Below, in pieces: positions 23,667 through 30,930 of a stretch of 64,000 bases of DNA (position 1 is the stretch's first letter; each line of letters opens with the position of its first letter). Source of the stretch: Frankia umida (GTDB lineage Bacteria; Actinomycetota; Actinomycetes; Frankiales; Frankiaceae); NCBI RefSeq assembly GCF_023242945.1, contig NZ_JALKFT010000016.1, positions 68,298 to 132,297 on the forward strand, written 5' to 3'. The translations under genes and the position numbers were made by a program. The notes beneath the pieces are model-generated. The model was not told where the DNA came from. It saw only the letters and a program-made list of their open reading frames with translations, and searched no databases.

Positions 23667-24010
23667 TCATCGGCTGTGCTCGCCGGGGGTGTAGTGAGCC
23701 CAGGTTCCGCCGGCGTCGGCGTGGTGCCATTGGTGGTGGTCGGGTGGTAGCCGAGGGCCTGGGCGACGACCGGGGCGGGAACCTGCAGGACGAGCTGGCG
23801 CAGCGTGGCGGTGCGGGCGGTTTGGGCCGGGATCCCGAGGGCGCGGATCTGGTCAAGCAGGCTTCTGAGGTGCAGTGGCTGGCCGGCGCGGCGGGCGGGG
23901 AACAGCCAGCGGCTATCCGGGTTCGTGGCGGTGGTCATGTTGTCCCGGTTGGCCTCGGCGTCCAGCAGGAGGGCGGCGAATGGTTCGGGCATTGGGACGG
24001 GCAGGTCATC
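23667..24010 (-). pseudogene. Tyrosine recombinase (integrase) C-terminal fragment with a frameshift
   Basis: The minus strand reads DDLPVPMPEPFAALLLDAE, then SRWLFPARRAGQPLHLRSLL, then TARTATLRQLVLQVPAPVVA and QALGYHPTTTN, the C-terminal catalytic region of an actinobacterial integrase with its Arg and HxxR-like positions. After TTTN the frame slips: one base later it continues WHHADAGGTWAHYTPGEHSR and stops at 23667, the expected family ending including a Tyr. A single missing base near 23726 explains this. The 5' part is gone; the fragment begins abruptly near 24010, where serine-recombinase sequence starts on the other strand. It is decayed unless the frameshift is a sequencing error. Confidence 0.7.
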
Positions 24011-24840
24011 GAGAAGATCTCCGGCAAGCTCGCCTCCCGACCCGCCCTCGACGCACTCCTCGAGCGCTTGGCGCCGGGCGACCAGGTCGTGGTCACCCGG
24101 CTACGGCGCATCGGGCGTAACCATCAGCACCTGCTGGACCTGTCCGCCTGGTTCGACACCCACCAGGTGGACTTCGTCGTGCTCGAGCAGGGCATCGACA
24201 CCGCCACCCCGATCGACCGGCTGTTCTTTCGGATGATGGCCGCGCTCGCCGAGTTCGACCGCGAAGCCATCGTCGAGGGCACCCTCGAAGGCCTCGTCTC
24301 CGCCCGCGCCCGCGTCGGCGGGCGGCGACCCAAACTCAGCCAGCGTCAGCTCGACCAGGCCCAGCACATGTACGACACCGGCGAGCACACCGTCGACGAC
24401 ATCGCCCAGACCTTCGCCGTGCGCCGCTCGACGATGTACCGCCACCTCGCCGCCCACAAAGACGGCCGCGACTGTGTGCTCGTCGTCTACCGCAACACCC
24501 GCCCCGGCAAGATCGAAGCGGACACCAACCGCCGCTACGGCGAAACCGGCCAGAACGAAAAAGTCCAGCTCGACGCCGACCGCAAATGGTGGCCCATCGC
24601 CCCCACCCGCCGCCCCCACGTCAAAGGCTTCGTCTACGTCGTCGACGGCACCGTCACCCGCATCCGCGCCGTCGACCCGACCGGCCGCTGGTACGACGAC
24701 GACCGCGGCTACACCGACGCTCCCCTCACCGCACCCCTGAGCGCCCTGCAGATCGCCGAGCAGTTCCCCACCCTCGACCTGCGCCTCGGTGACCCCCGCC
24801 CCACGTACGCGGCAAGATCCGCGAATATCTCAGCCTGTGA
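24008..24840 (+). pseudogene. Serine recombinase lacking its catalytic N-terminus, fused to an extra C-terminal domain, with a late frameshift
   Basis: EKISGKLASRPALDALLERL begins the visible family match; LAPGDQVVVTRLRRIGRN, MAALAEFDREAIVEGTLEGL and the Hin-type helix-turn-helix (TVDDIAQTFAVRRSTMYRHL) follow. The first 25-30 residues with the nucleophilic Ser (GYARVSTxxQ) are missing. In frame after the HTH is a domain of about 115 residues: VLVVYRNTRPGKIEADTNRR, DRKWWPIAPTRRPHVKGFVY and IRAVDPTGRWYDDDRGY, which I cannot name with confidence. After GDPRP one extra base would give HVRGKIREYLSL and a stop at 24838-24840; as written the frame runs on, antisense to the GNAT gene. It is not expected to be an active recombinase. 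Confidence 0.7.
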
Positions 24841-25375
24841 GCGTCCGCTGGTACCGCAGGTCGCGCACCGTGATCCCGCCTACGGCGTCGTCGCGGACCG
24901 CGCCGTCGGGCTCCCAGCCCCGATGGGCGTAGAACCCGATCGCGCGGGTGTTGGTGTCCAGGACCCACAACGTCGCCGAGGTGAAACCGGCCGCGCCGAA
25001 CGTGCGCAGCGCCGCCGCCATCAGCTGACCTCCCACACCCCGCCCCCACGCGGCCGGAAGCACGTAGAACGAGCCGACCTCACCCACCCCACTCGAATCC
25101 TGATCAAGGTCGGCGCTGGGATACAGGGACGCGAAACCGACCACCTCACCGCCGTCGTCGGCGACCAGAACACCTCGGCCCGGCCACGCCGCCTGCCCCA
25201 CGACCGCCGTCCACCGCGGCACCCGCTGCACCGCACGCAGCCCGTCGAGCAGCGACTGCGACAACAGTCCCCGGTAGCCGACCTGCCAGGACAACACATG
25301 CACCTCGGCGACCTGTTCCACATCACCGACACCAGCCGGACGCACCAACACACCACGATCATCCCACCAGGCCAT
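24830..25375 (-). CDS. GNAT-family N-acetyltransferase
   Basis: 181 residues. VRPAGVGDVEQVAEVHVLSW opens the fold; EVGSFYVLPAAWGRGVGGQL contains the acetyl-CoA pyrophosphate-binding loop (R-G-x-G-G pattern); LWVLDTNTRAIGFYAHRGWE with the FYxxxGW motif is diagnostic, and the end is RDLRYQRTLTG. It acetylates an amine; the substrate is unknown. A second copy's tail is at the left edge of the window. The gene is intact although its 3' end abuts the frameshifted recombinase remnant on the opposite strand. Confidence 0.9.
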   Translation of the reverse strand: MAWWDDRGVLVRPAGVGDVEQVAEVHVLSWQVGYRGLLSQSLLDGLRAVQRVPRWTAVVGQAAWPGRGVLVADDGGEVVGFASLYPSADLDQDSSGVGEVGSFYVLPAAWGRGVGGQLMAAALRTFGAAGFTSATLWVLDTNTRAIGFYAHRGWEPDGAVRDDAVGGITVRDLRYQRTLTG

Positions 25376-25591
25376 CCGGTGATCCGCCGACCAGCAGACC
25401 GATCACCGAAGACCTAGATCACCGCTAGCGCCAGCCGCTGCACGCAATCCTCTCGACCCCCGACGAGCCGGGTCCGCGTGAGGCGCGTGCGGCGTGCCCG
25501 TTGATCAGTACTAGGTGTCTGCGTCGCCAGCACCTGGTGACGCAGAGGCAGCGCCGCCGCCTCGGGGGATGACGGCGGCGCCGGCGTCGGC

Positions 25592-25720
25592 CTACATCTG
25601 GTACAGGGGCGGGACCGCGATAGGCACGATCACCACGATGATCCAGATGATGACGCGGATCAGTCGTTCCTGCTCCTCGGTAAGACCAACACTCCGCCAG
25701 TTCCAGGTTGTTGATGCCAT
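25592..25720 (-). CDS. Small single-span membrane protein, 42 residues
   Basis: ATG 25720 follows an ideal ribosome site, GGAGGAGAACC. The product is MASTTWNWRSVGLTEEQERL followed by IRVIIWIIVVIVPIAVPPLY and QM: a soluble head and one strongly hydrophobic helix. Proteins of this kind often modulate membrane complexes or act as toxins; nothing decides here. The bases between 25376 and 25591 hold no feature I can name, and 25721-25939 is likewise empty. Confidence 0.65.
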   Translation of the reverse strand: MASTTWNWRSVGLTEEQERLIRVIIWIIVVIVPIAVPPLYQM

Positions 25721-25939
25721 GGTTCTCCTCCAACGAGCCGGGAGGAGGCGTGGCGCGGAAACGTGTCCCGCACGACGACACGCGCACCACCCCGGGTCCG
25801 CTTTTCCCGAGACGGCCATGCGGCTCGAGGAAAGCGCCCCTGACGCTCGAGGTGGGCGCCTGATCTACCCGGCAACGTTGGACAGGCGACATCACTGGAA
25901 CTGACAGAACTTTCGACGATCGATACCAGCGGTTGGTTC

Positions 25940-26455
25940 CTAAGCCGCGCCAGCCAGGCGGACAGCCCAGCATCGATCTCCGACGGCACATATCACCTCG
26001 TCGGTGATCGTCCCAGTCTCCGCCAGCGTCTCCCGGCTGATGCCCAGGCGCACGGCGACCGCGAGCAGACCGGCCTGGATGGCCTCCAGTGTGGTGTGCT
26101 CGGCCAAGAGCGCGTCCAGGGCCGCGGACATGTCGGCCATCTCCGCCAGGGGTGCGCGGCGGGCCTCGGCATCCACCTCGGCGCGCAGGGCGACGAGGTG
26201 GACGAGGGCCTGGCCGGCGAGCGCGTCCAGAACGTCGGCCGCGGTCGGGGTCGGCGCCCCGTCCGGAGCGATCCAGATATCACCGGTGGCCTGCAGCACC
26301 CGCTGGGCGATCGCGGCGGCACCGTATCGCCGGGCGACCGCCTTGGGGGTGTTGCCGTGCCGTGCGGCACGCCGCACGGCACGCGGATCCGCCACCAGAC
26401 GGGCCACCACCTCCGAGTCCAGCGGCGCCCCGGGACGCTGCCGCTGCCACCACAT
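25940..26455 (-). CDS. Hypothetical protein, 171 residues
   Basis: ATG 26455 (MWWQRQRPGAPLDSEVVARL) is chosen because codon bias collapses upstream. The protein is Ala-rich and helical: ADPRAVRRAARHGNTPKAVA, RRYGAAAIAQRVLQATGDIW, LVALRAEVDAEARRAPLAEM and LDALLAEHTTLEAIQAGLLA, then LGISRETLAETG. No known motif. It lies head to head with the TIR gene (26730), separated by 274 bases, which could mean shared regulation. No ribosome site is strong. Confidence 0.55.
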   Translation of the reverse strand: MWWQRQRPGAPLDSEVVARLVADPRAVRRAARHGNTPKAVARRYGAAAIAQRVLQATGDIWIAPDGAPTPTAADVLDALAGQALVHLVALRAEVDAEARRAPLAEMADMSAALDALLAEHTTLEAIQAGLLAVAVRLGISRETLAETGTITDEVICAVGDRCWAVRLAGAA

Positions 26456-26729
26456 ACCGGCACCGTAGCGGCAGCGGCCGCGGACTGTCCGGCGGCTCCC
26501 GCACCCCGCGTCAGGGGCCGGGCTGGTGGATGCCAGGTGGGTGTGCTGTTGCGGGGTCCGCAGCCGCGAGACACCGGCGGGTTCCGACGGTGTGACCGCC
26601 CCCGCCTGTTCCTGCTCCTGCCGGTCTGTGTCGGCGTGGAAGGGGTGTGCGGGGTGGCGGCCTGGGTCTGTTCGCTGTGCGGCGGGGTTGTGACGTTTCG
26701 TGGCGGTGGTGGTGGCAGGGTGGGTGGTT

Positions 26730-27323
26730 ATGAGCGCGGGGGATCGGACGGCCGGCCACACCGCACCACGACCGGCGGTGGGTGGGGTGGATGTCTTCGT
26801 GTCGTATACGGGGGCGGATGAGGGGTGGGCGACGTGGGTCGCCGAGGTGTTGGAAGCCGCGGGTCAGGTGGTGCGGATCCAGGCGTGGGACTCCCCGGCG
26901 GGGGAGAACTTCGTGGTGTGGATCAGTGAGCAGATGGAGGCTGCGGCGCGGACGGTCGCGGTCTGCTCGCCGGCGTATTTCGTGTCGCACTGGTGCACCC
27001 AGGAATGGTCCGGGGCGCTGGCCGGGCGGAAACTGACCCCGCTGCGGGTCGCGGACTGTGCGATCCCGGCGGTGCTGGGCACGATCGGCTACCGGGATCT
27101 GCACGGCGTCGACGAGCCCACCGCACGACGCCGGCTCCTCGAAGCGGTTGGGGTGGCCGCCCCGGCCCGGGTCTCGGCCGGTTTCCCCGGCGGGGTACCA
27201 GGACAGGCCCTCCCCCGGAGTTATCTGGCGGTCGAGGCTCTGGCCGGCAGTGGAGACGCGGGCGTAGCCGGTGAGGGCGGGTTCGAGAGCGAGCGGATCA
27301 TCGAGGCCGACCCCGATGGGTAG
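26730..27323 (+). CDS. TIR-domain protein with an intact putative NADase Glu, interrupted downstream
   Basis: 197 residues from ATG 26730 (GGGTGGG upstream). The TIR domain covers about residues 18-155: VDVFVSYTGADEGWATWVAE, WDSPAGENFVVWISEQMEAA and CSPAYFVSHWCTQEWSGALA, with Glu92 before Trp at the position used for NAD+ hydrolysis by bacterial TIR enzymes. After about residue 160 (FPGGVPGQALP) the sequence stops looking like TIR protein; the last 35 codons are antisense to a serine-recombinase N-terminal motif. Related proteins usually continue into NB-ARC/TPR or other sensor domains, so this is probably a broken STAND-type gene whose effector domain survived. Whether the fragment is expressed or toxic is unknown. 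Confidence 0.75.
   Translation: MSAGDRTAGHTAPRPAVGGVDVFVSYTGADEGWATWVAEVLEAAGQVVRIQAWDSPAGENFVVWISEQMEAAARTVAVCSPAYFVSHWCTQEWSGALAGRKLTPLRVADCAIPAVLGTIGYRDLHGVDEPTARRRLLEAVGVAAPARVSAGFPGGVPGQALPRSYLAVEALAGSGDAGVAGEGGFESERIIEADPDG
27222..27281 (-). pseudogene. Serine recombinase N-terminal fragment with the catalytic Ser motif
   Basis: The minus strand encodes LTGYARVSTAGQSLDRQI, the nucleophile motif of resolvase/invertase serine recombinases, with the expected codon bias. No start codon precedes it and nothing resolvase-like follows. This is exactly the piece missing from the recombinase remnant at 24008-24840 on the other strand. About 15 residues that should link the two pieces are found at neither end. 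Confidence 0.65.
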
Positions 27324-27518
27324 ATCACCATGCACCACGATCGGAGCGCGGCGAGCAGGTCCAACGCGCCGCTGATCGCACTGGCTGTCTCGGTGGAAAT
27401 GAGCCGGGCGCGGAGCAGGGGTTGGATGAGGAGGATAGATCACCCGGCCGGTCGGTCGGCGCGCACGGCGTCACCCGTGAGAATCCCGTGGTCGGACGGG
27501 GTGGCGGGACGTGAGAGG
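27324..27518. other. Gap between TIR and VOC genes with a coding-like minus-strand stretch
   Basis: On the minus strand about 27440-27310 a startless frame includes TASAISGALDLLAALRSWCM then VIYPSGSAS with good codon bias, possibly another gene fragment at the recombination scar. No family recognised. The rest carries GGCCGGTCGGTCGG-type repeats only. Confidence 0.3.
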
Positions 27519-28325
27519 TCAGTGGTCGGACGGGGCGGCGGGTTCGTGGGCTTCGCCGTCGGGGCTGGCGATGACGACGGTGTAGCCGTCGGGGTCGCGC
27601 AGCCACAGCTCGCGGTGGGCGGGGCCGTTGCCCTCCCCCGGCGGCGGATTGCGCACGGGGCCGCGGACCACCTCGGCGCCGAGCGCGGCCGCGCGGGTGA
27701 CGACACCGTCGAAGTCGGACGTCTCGCCGAACCAGAGGAGCATGCCGTTGCCGACCGGCTGTGTGGCGTCGCGGATGCGGCCGTGGTCGTGTTCGGTCTC
27801 GTCCCGGTGCAGTTGCAGGACGAGGGTGCCGTCGGCGAGCAGCCGCTCGTAGTGCGGCCCGCCATGGTCGCTGACCAGGCCAAGCAGCTCCTGATACCAC
27901 CGGCTGGCCGCCTCGACGTCACGCACCGCGATCAGCGTCTGCGGCTGTGTCACCCGTGCGGGTGCGACCAGCCCGATCCGGTTACCCGCCGGATCGTCGA
28001 CCTCCGCCAGCCACCGCTCGCCCCCGTCCAGGTACGGCGCGGTGCGGACCACTCCCCCGCGTGCTGTGACCTGGTGCAACGTCCGATACAGGTCGTCGAC
28101 GCAGAGCCACAGCAGCGCGCCGGCGTCCGTGGACGGCGTCCGCCGCGTCGTCCACTGGCCGATGAGGCCCGGTGCGGTGAACCCGTCCTGGCCGGTCTCG
28201 GTCGTCCAGCCGAACACCGCGCCGTAGAAGGCCGCGGACGCCGCCACCTCGACCGCTGGTAGCTGCAGGTAACCGAGCTGGCCGTGCCGCGGATGCCCGC
28301 CGCCGAAGCCGGTCGTGTCCGTCAT
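27519..28325 (-). CDS. Two-domain VOC (glyoxalase/bleomycin-resistance-like) protein
   Basis: 268 residues. Two beta-alpha-beta-beta-beta units: domain 1 from GQLGYLQLPAVEVAASAAFY (GAVFGWTTE) to WLAEVDDPAGNRIGLVAP; domain 2 from QTLIAVRDVEAASRWYQELL to RELWLRDPDGYTVVIASPD. Metal ligands of VOC enzymes are usually His/Glu at fixed strand ends; HRELWLRDPDGY in domain 2 fits, while domain 1 is less clear. Members are dioxygenases, lyases or antibiotic-binding proteins; function here is unknown. The gene is intact and monocistronic, converging on the TIR gene. Confidence 0.85.
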   Translation of the reverse strand: MTDTTGFGGGHPRHGQLGYLQLPAVEVAASAAFYGAVFGWTTETGQDGFTAPGLIGQWTTRRTPSTDAGALLWLCVDDLYRTLHQVTARGGVVRTAPYLDGGERWLAEVDDPAGNRIGLVAPARVTQPQTLIAVRDVEAASRWYQELLGLVSDHGGPHYERLLADGTLVLQLHRDETEHDHGRIRDATQPVGNGMLLWFGETSDFDGVVTRAAALGAEVVRGPVRNPPPGEGNGPAHRELWLRDPDGYTVVIASPDGEAHEPAAPSDH

Positions 28326-28402
28326 GGGGGCAGCCTCCCATGAGACGTACCGGCTCGTTCGCGATCTACATCCGTCAGATCATTTTATGAGCATTAGCTG
28401 CG

Positions 28403-28433
28403 CGGGATGCCGTCAACACCGTTGATTATCTTG
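28403..28433. repeat. 31-bp dispersed repeat, copy 2
   Basis: The 22-bp core at 28412-28433 is identical to copy 1 (19029-19050). It is followed by ATAGCCAG and lies 37 bases upstream of the promoter of the membrane-protein operon, in an A/T-rich pocket (28375-28435). Confidence 0.7.
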
Positions 28434-28469
28434 ATAGCCAGTCGACGGCGCCGGCTCTCACCAGGGAAC

Positions 28470-28502
28470 TTGCCATCCTGGAAAGTTGGGCCATACTTTC
28501 CA
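28470..28502 (+). promoter_or_regulatory. Operator and leaderless-type promoter of the membrane protein/winged-helix operon
   Basis: TTGCCA (28470-28475), 16 bp, CATACT (28492-28497) would start transcription at about the ATG (28505). TGGAAAGT (28479-28486) and ACTTTCCA (28495-28502) form a perfect inverted repeat across the -10 box, and a third half-site GGAAAGT lies inside the first codons (28507-28513). The winged-helix protein encoded second in the operon is the likely ligand. Confidence 0.65.
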
Positions 28503-28504
28503 CT

Positions 28505-29071
28505 ATGGAAAGTTCGCATGTTCCCAGTCCCGACGACGCGGCCGCGGCACTGCTGGCGGCCGAGCGTTCGCAGGCGGATCTCGTGGCGGGGCTGCGGCTC
28601 CCCCGCGGGTTCCTGCCGAGCCTCGCGGCGGCGATCGCGGTGCAGATCCTGACCGCGGCGATCGTGGTCGTGGTCAACGACGGGGTGGCCCAGAGCGTCG
28701 CCCTGCTGGGAGCCGCGCTGTTCGTGCTGGTCGCGGCCGTGCAGCTGGTGCGGTTCCGGCGGGTGAACGGCGCGTGGGTCGCGGGGCTCGCCCATCAGGT
28801 GATGCTCGGCTGCACCACGTGGTCGACCCTGGCCTACGGCGGCGGTCTGGCCGGCGCGGCGTGGGCCGGATTCGCCGACCGGTGGTGGCTCGCCGTGCTC
28901 TGCGCCGCGGCCGGCGGGGCCGGTTATGCGGCGAGTGGGGCACTGTGGATCCGTCGTTACCGCGGCGACCCGCAGGGCCACACCCAGCTCACCGCGCCGT
29001 GGACGGCCGCGGCCGCCGCCCTGGTCCTGCTCGCCGCCGCCGGGCTGGGCCTGCTGCTGCTGGCCGGCTGA
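28505..29071 (+). CDS. Integral membrane protein, 188 residues
   Basis: After a soluble start (MESSHVPSPDDAAAALLAAE) there are four membrane segments: FLPSLAAAIAVQILTAAIVV, SVALLGAALFVLVAAVQLV, a region around LAYGGGLAGAAWAGFADRWW, and WTAAAAALVLLAAAGLGLLL. Charged loops contain RFRRVNG and WIRRYRGDP. Similar four-helix proteins are regularly paired with small HTH regulators in actinobacteria and are of unknown function. The next gene begins directly after its stop (TGAATG), so translation is coupled. Confidence 0.8.
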   Translation: MESSHVPSPDDAAAALLAAERSQADLVAGLRLPRGFLPSLAAAIAVQILTAAIVVVVNDGVAQSVALLGAALFVLVAAVQLVRFRRVNGAWVAGLAHQVMLGCTTWSTLAYGGGLAGAAWAGFADRWWLAVLCAAAGGAGYAASGALWIRRYRGDPQGHTQLTAPWTAAAAALVLLAAAGLGLLLLAG

Positions 29072-29392
29072 ATGTCCACGCCATCCACGCCCCACGCGGC
29101 ATCCGACATGGGTCTGGACGCGCTGCTGAACGCCCCGGTGCGGCTACGGCTCGCGAGCCTGCTCGCCGCCGTGTCCGAGCTGGAGTTCGTGACGCTGCGC
29201 GAGGCTCTGGGTGTCAGCGACTCCGTCCTGTCCAAGCAGGTCACGGCGCTGACCCAGGCCGGCTACGCCCGCAGCCGCAAGGGCACCCACCAGGACCGTC
29301 GCACCACCTGGATAGCCCTGACCCGCCCAGGCCACGAAGCCCTGCGCGCCCACGTCGCCGCTCTGCGCGCCATCATCGCCGACGTCGACTGA
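29072..29392 (+). CDS. Winged-helix transcriptional regulator (HTH_34/MarR-like)
   Basis: 106 residues. MGLDALLNAPVRLRLASLLA, VSELEFVTLREALGVSDSVL, SKQVTALTQAGYARSRKGTH and RRTTWIALTRPGHEALRAHV form a compact winged helix with its wing around RKGTHQDRRTTW. Proteins of this group are dimeric and often repress their own operon. It follows the membrane protein with no gap; the GGAAAGT dyad over the promoter is the probable operator. The ligand is unknown. Confidence 0.88.
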   Translation: MSTPSTPHAASDMGLDALLNAPVRLRLASLLAAVSELEFVTLREALGVSDSVLSKQVTALTQAGYARSRKGTHQDRRTTWIALTRPGHEALRAHVAALRAIIADVD

Positions 29393-29393
29393 G

Positions 29394-29453
29394 CCGCGCG
29401 GGCGTTGCCGCGTGGGTGTTCCCGGAGCCTTCTCCGAGTGATCGCCCGCGCGG
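29394..29453. terminator. Bidirectional terminator hairpin between converging genes
   Basis: CCGCGCGGGCG (29394-29404) pairs perfectly with CGCCCGCGCGG (29443-29453). The 38-base loop holds a second small stem, CGGAG-CCTT-CTCCG. It begins two bases after the stop of the winged-helix gene and faces the end of the DUF574 gene at 29532, so it could end transcription from both sides. Confidence 0.65.
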
Positions 29454-29531
29454 TCACCGGCGCGGTCCGAGCTCCCGGCCACGACCGTTCACCGCCGCCC
29501 GGCCGGGGACCGCGCCGGCTGACGCGGCCGG

Positions 29532-30530
29532 TCAGCGAAAGCGGCCGACAGCGCCGTACATGTTGACCTGGCTGTCCGCCAGACCGGCGGTGGCGATACC
29601 CGAGGGGTCGTCGGCGAGGAAGTCGTCGATCTCCGCCTCGGTGAGGCCGTCCTCGTCGACACCGGTGCCCGCCACTGTCGTCGTCCTACCGGGGACGACA
29701 GTGGCACCCGCGGCGCCCGCGGGTGCGGTGTCGGGGCGCCAGCGGTGGACGGGGACGATGCCGGGATCGACCAGCTCGAGGCCGTCGAAGAAGCGGGCGA
29801 ACTCGTCCCGGCGGCGCAGCTGCACGGCGATGCCACCGGCCCGGTAGGCCGCGGCCCCCTGCTCGCTGATGGCCGGGGCGAAGTCGGGGGTGCCGTGGCT
29901 GACGACGAGACAGCTGCCCGCGGGCAGGGCGTCCAGCAGCCGGCGCACGAGGGTGAACGGTTCGCCGGTCTCGGTGTCGGGCAGGAAGTGCAGGATCGCC
30001 AGCACCGACAGGGCCACCGGCTGGGACAGGTCGAGGGTGTCCCGAAGTTCGGGGGCGGCCAGGATCGCGTCGATGTCGCGCAGGTCGGCGTCCAGGTAGG
30101 CGGTGCGCCCGGCGGGGGTGCTGGTCAGCAGCGCCCGGGCGTGGGCGAGGACCAGCGGATCGTTGTCGACGTAGACGACCCGGGCGTCCGGCGTGATGGC
30201 CTGGGCGACCTCGTGCAGGTTCGGCGAGGTCGGGATGCCGGTGCCGATGTCGAGGAACTGGCGGATACCGGCCTCGGCGGCCAGGTAGCGCGCGGCGCGG
30301 ACCAGGAACGCCCGGTTCGCCCGGATCGCCCGGGCGATGTCGGGGGCACCGGCCATCGCTCGCTGGCCGGCCTCCCGGTCGGCGGGGAAGTTGTCCTTAC
30401 CGCCGAGGAAGTAGTCGTACATCCGCGCCGTGTGCGGCTGGTCGGTCTTCAGATCCACTGGTTTCCGCTCCCCCGCGCGTGGACGAATCCACGCCATCCG
30501 TCCACCGGCACCCACACCACCGTCAGCCAT
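29532..30530 (-). CDS. SAM-dependent methyltransferase of the DUF574/PF04672 family (copy B)
   Basis: 332 residues from ATG 30530 (GAAGGGG upstream). Nearly all copy A motifs are kept: DLKTDQPHTARMYDYFLGGK, RQFLDIGTGIPTSPNLHE, VVYVDNDPLVLAHARALL, LSVLAILHFLPDTE and CLVVSHGTPDFAP. It differs by an insert of about 30 residues near the C-terminus (ATVVPGRTTTVAGTGVDEDG). The active-site region is intact. A 15-bp palindrome lies about 124 bases upstream. Its role is as unclear as that of copy A. Confidence 0.9.
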   Translation of the reverse strand: MADGGVGAGGRMAWIRPRAGERKPVDLKTDQPHTARMYDYFLGGKDNFPADREAGQRAMAGAPDIARAIRANRAFLVRAARYLAAEAGIRQFLDIGTGIPTSPNLHEVAQAITPDARVVYVDNDPLVLAHARALLTSTPAGRTAYLDADLRDIDAILAAPELRDTLDLSQPVALSVLAILHFLPDTETGEPFTLVRRLLDALPAGSCLVVSHGTPDFAPAISEQGAAAYRAGGIAVQLRRRDEFARFFDGLELVDPGIVPVHRWRPDTAPAGAAGATVVPGRTTTVAGTGVDEDGLTEAEIDDFLADDPSGIATAGLADSQVNMYGAVGRFR

Positions 30531-30930
30531 CGCCGCCCCTTCGCCCCGCTCGCCGCCCGCAGCGCACGACCACCCGCGACGCTGTGCGGACGGACCGCTG
30601 CCGGGACGCATCTCGTAGACCGAAGACGAACAACTCGTTCGCTTAAGGCAACCGTACCGGTTCGGTACCCATCGCATCGAGGAGCCCTCCCTGCCCGCCC
30701 CTGTGCGCCAGGCAGGTCGTGCACCCTGCCACCGGAAGGGCGGGTTCCCCATGATCCGAGCGTTCGTTCTCCGCACCCGGAAGGCTGCTCGCCGACAAGA
30801 ATGACTCTGCGGCCAGCAGATCCTTTCTGGCCGCGACGAACCATCCACGCGGATCCAGGCTCGAAAGTCGATAACATGTTTTCGACTTCCGGGAGTCCGA
30901 CGCCCGGGATAACTCTGGGCGGGGGCTGGA
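30531..30930. other. Divergent intergenic region with two palindromes
   Basis: 400 bases between the DUF574 gene (minus) and the histidine kinase gene (plus). GTACCG-GTT-CGGTAC is at 30654-30668. AAGTCGA (30865-30871) and TCGACTT (30882-30888) flank TAACATGTTT about 45 bases upstream of the kinase start; TAACAT could serve as a -10 box. No coding frame is convincing. Confidence 0.5.

Noticed and set aside
24841..25417. Continuation of the recombinase reading frame through the GNAT gene
   Set aside because: It is antisense to an intact acetyltransferase and is explained by a single-base frameshift at about 24800.
25425..25991. A 188-codon minus-strand frame overlapping the small membrane gene
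   Set aside because: Arg/His-rich with poor bias; the 42-residue frame with GGAGGAGAACC in front of it is the credible one.
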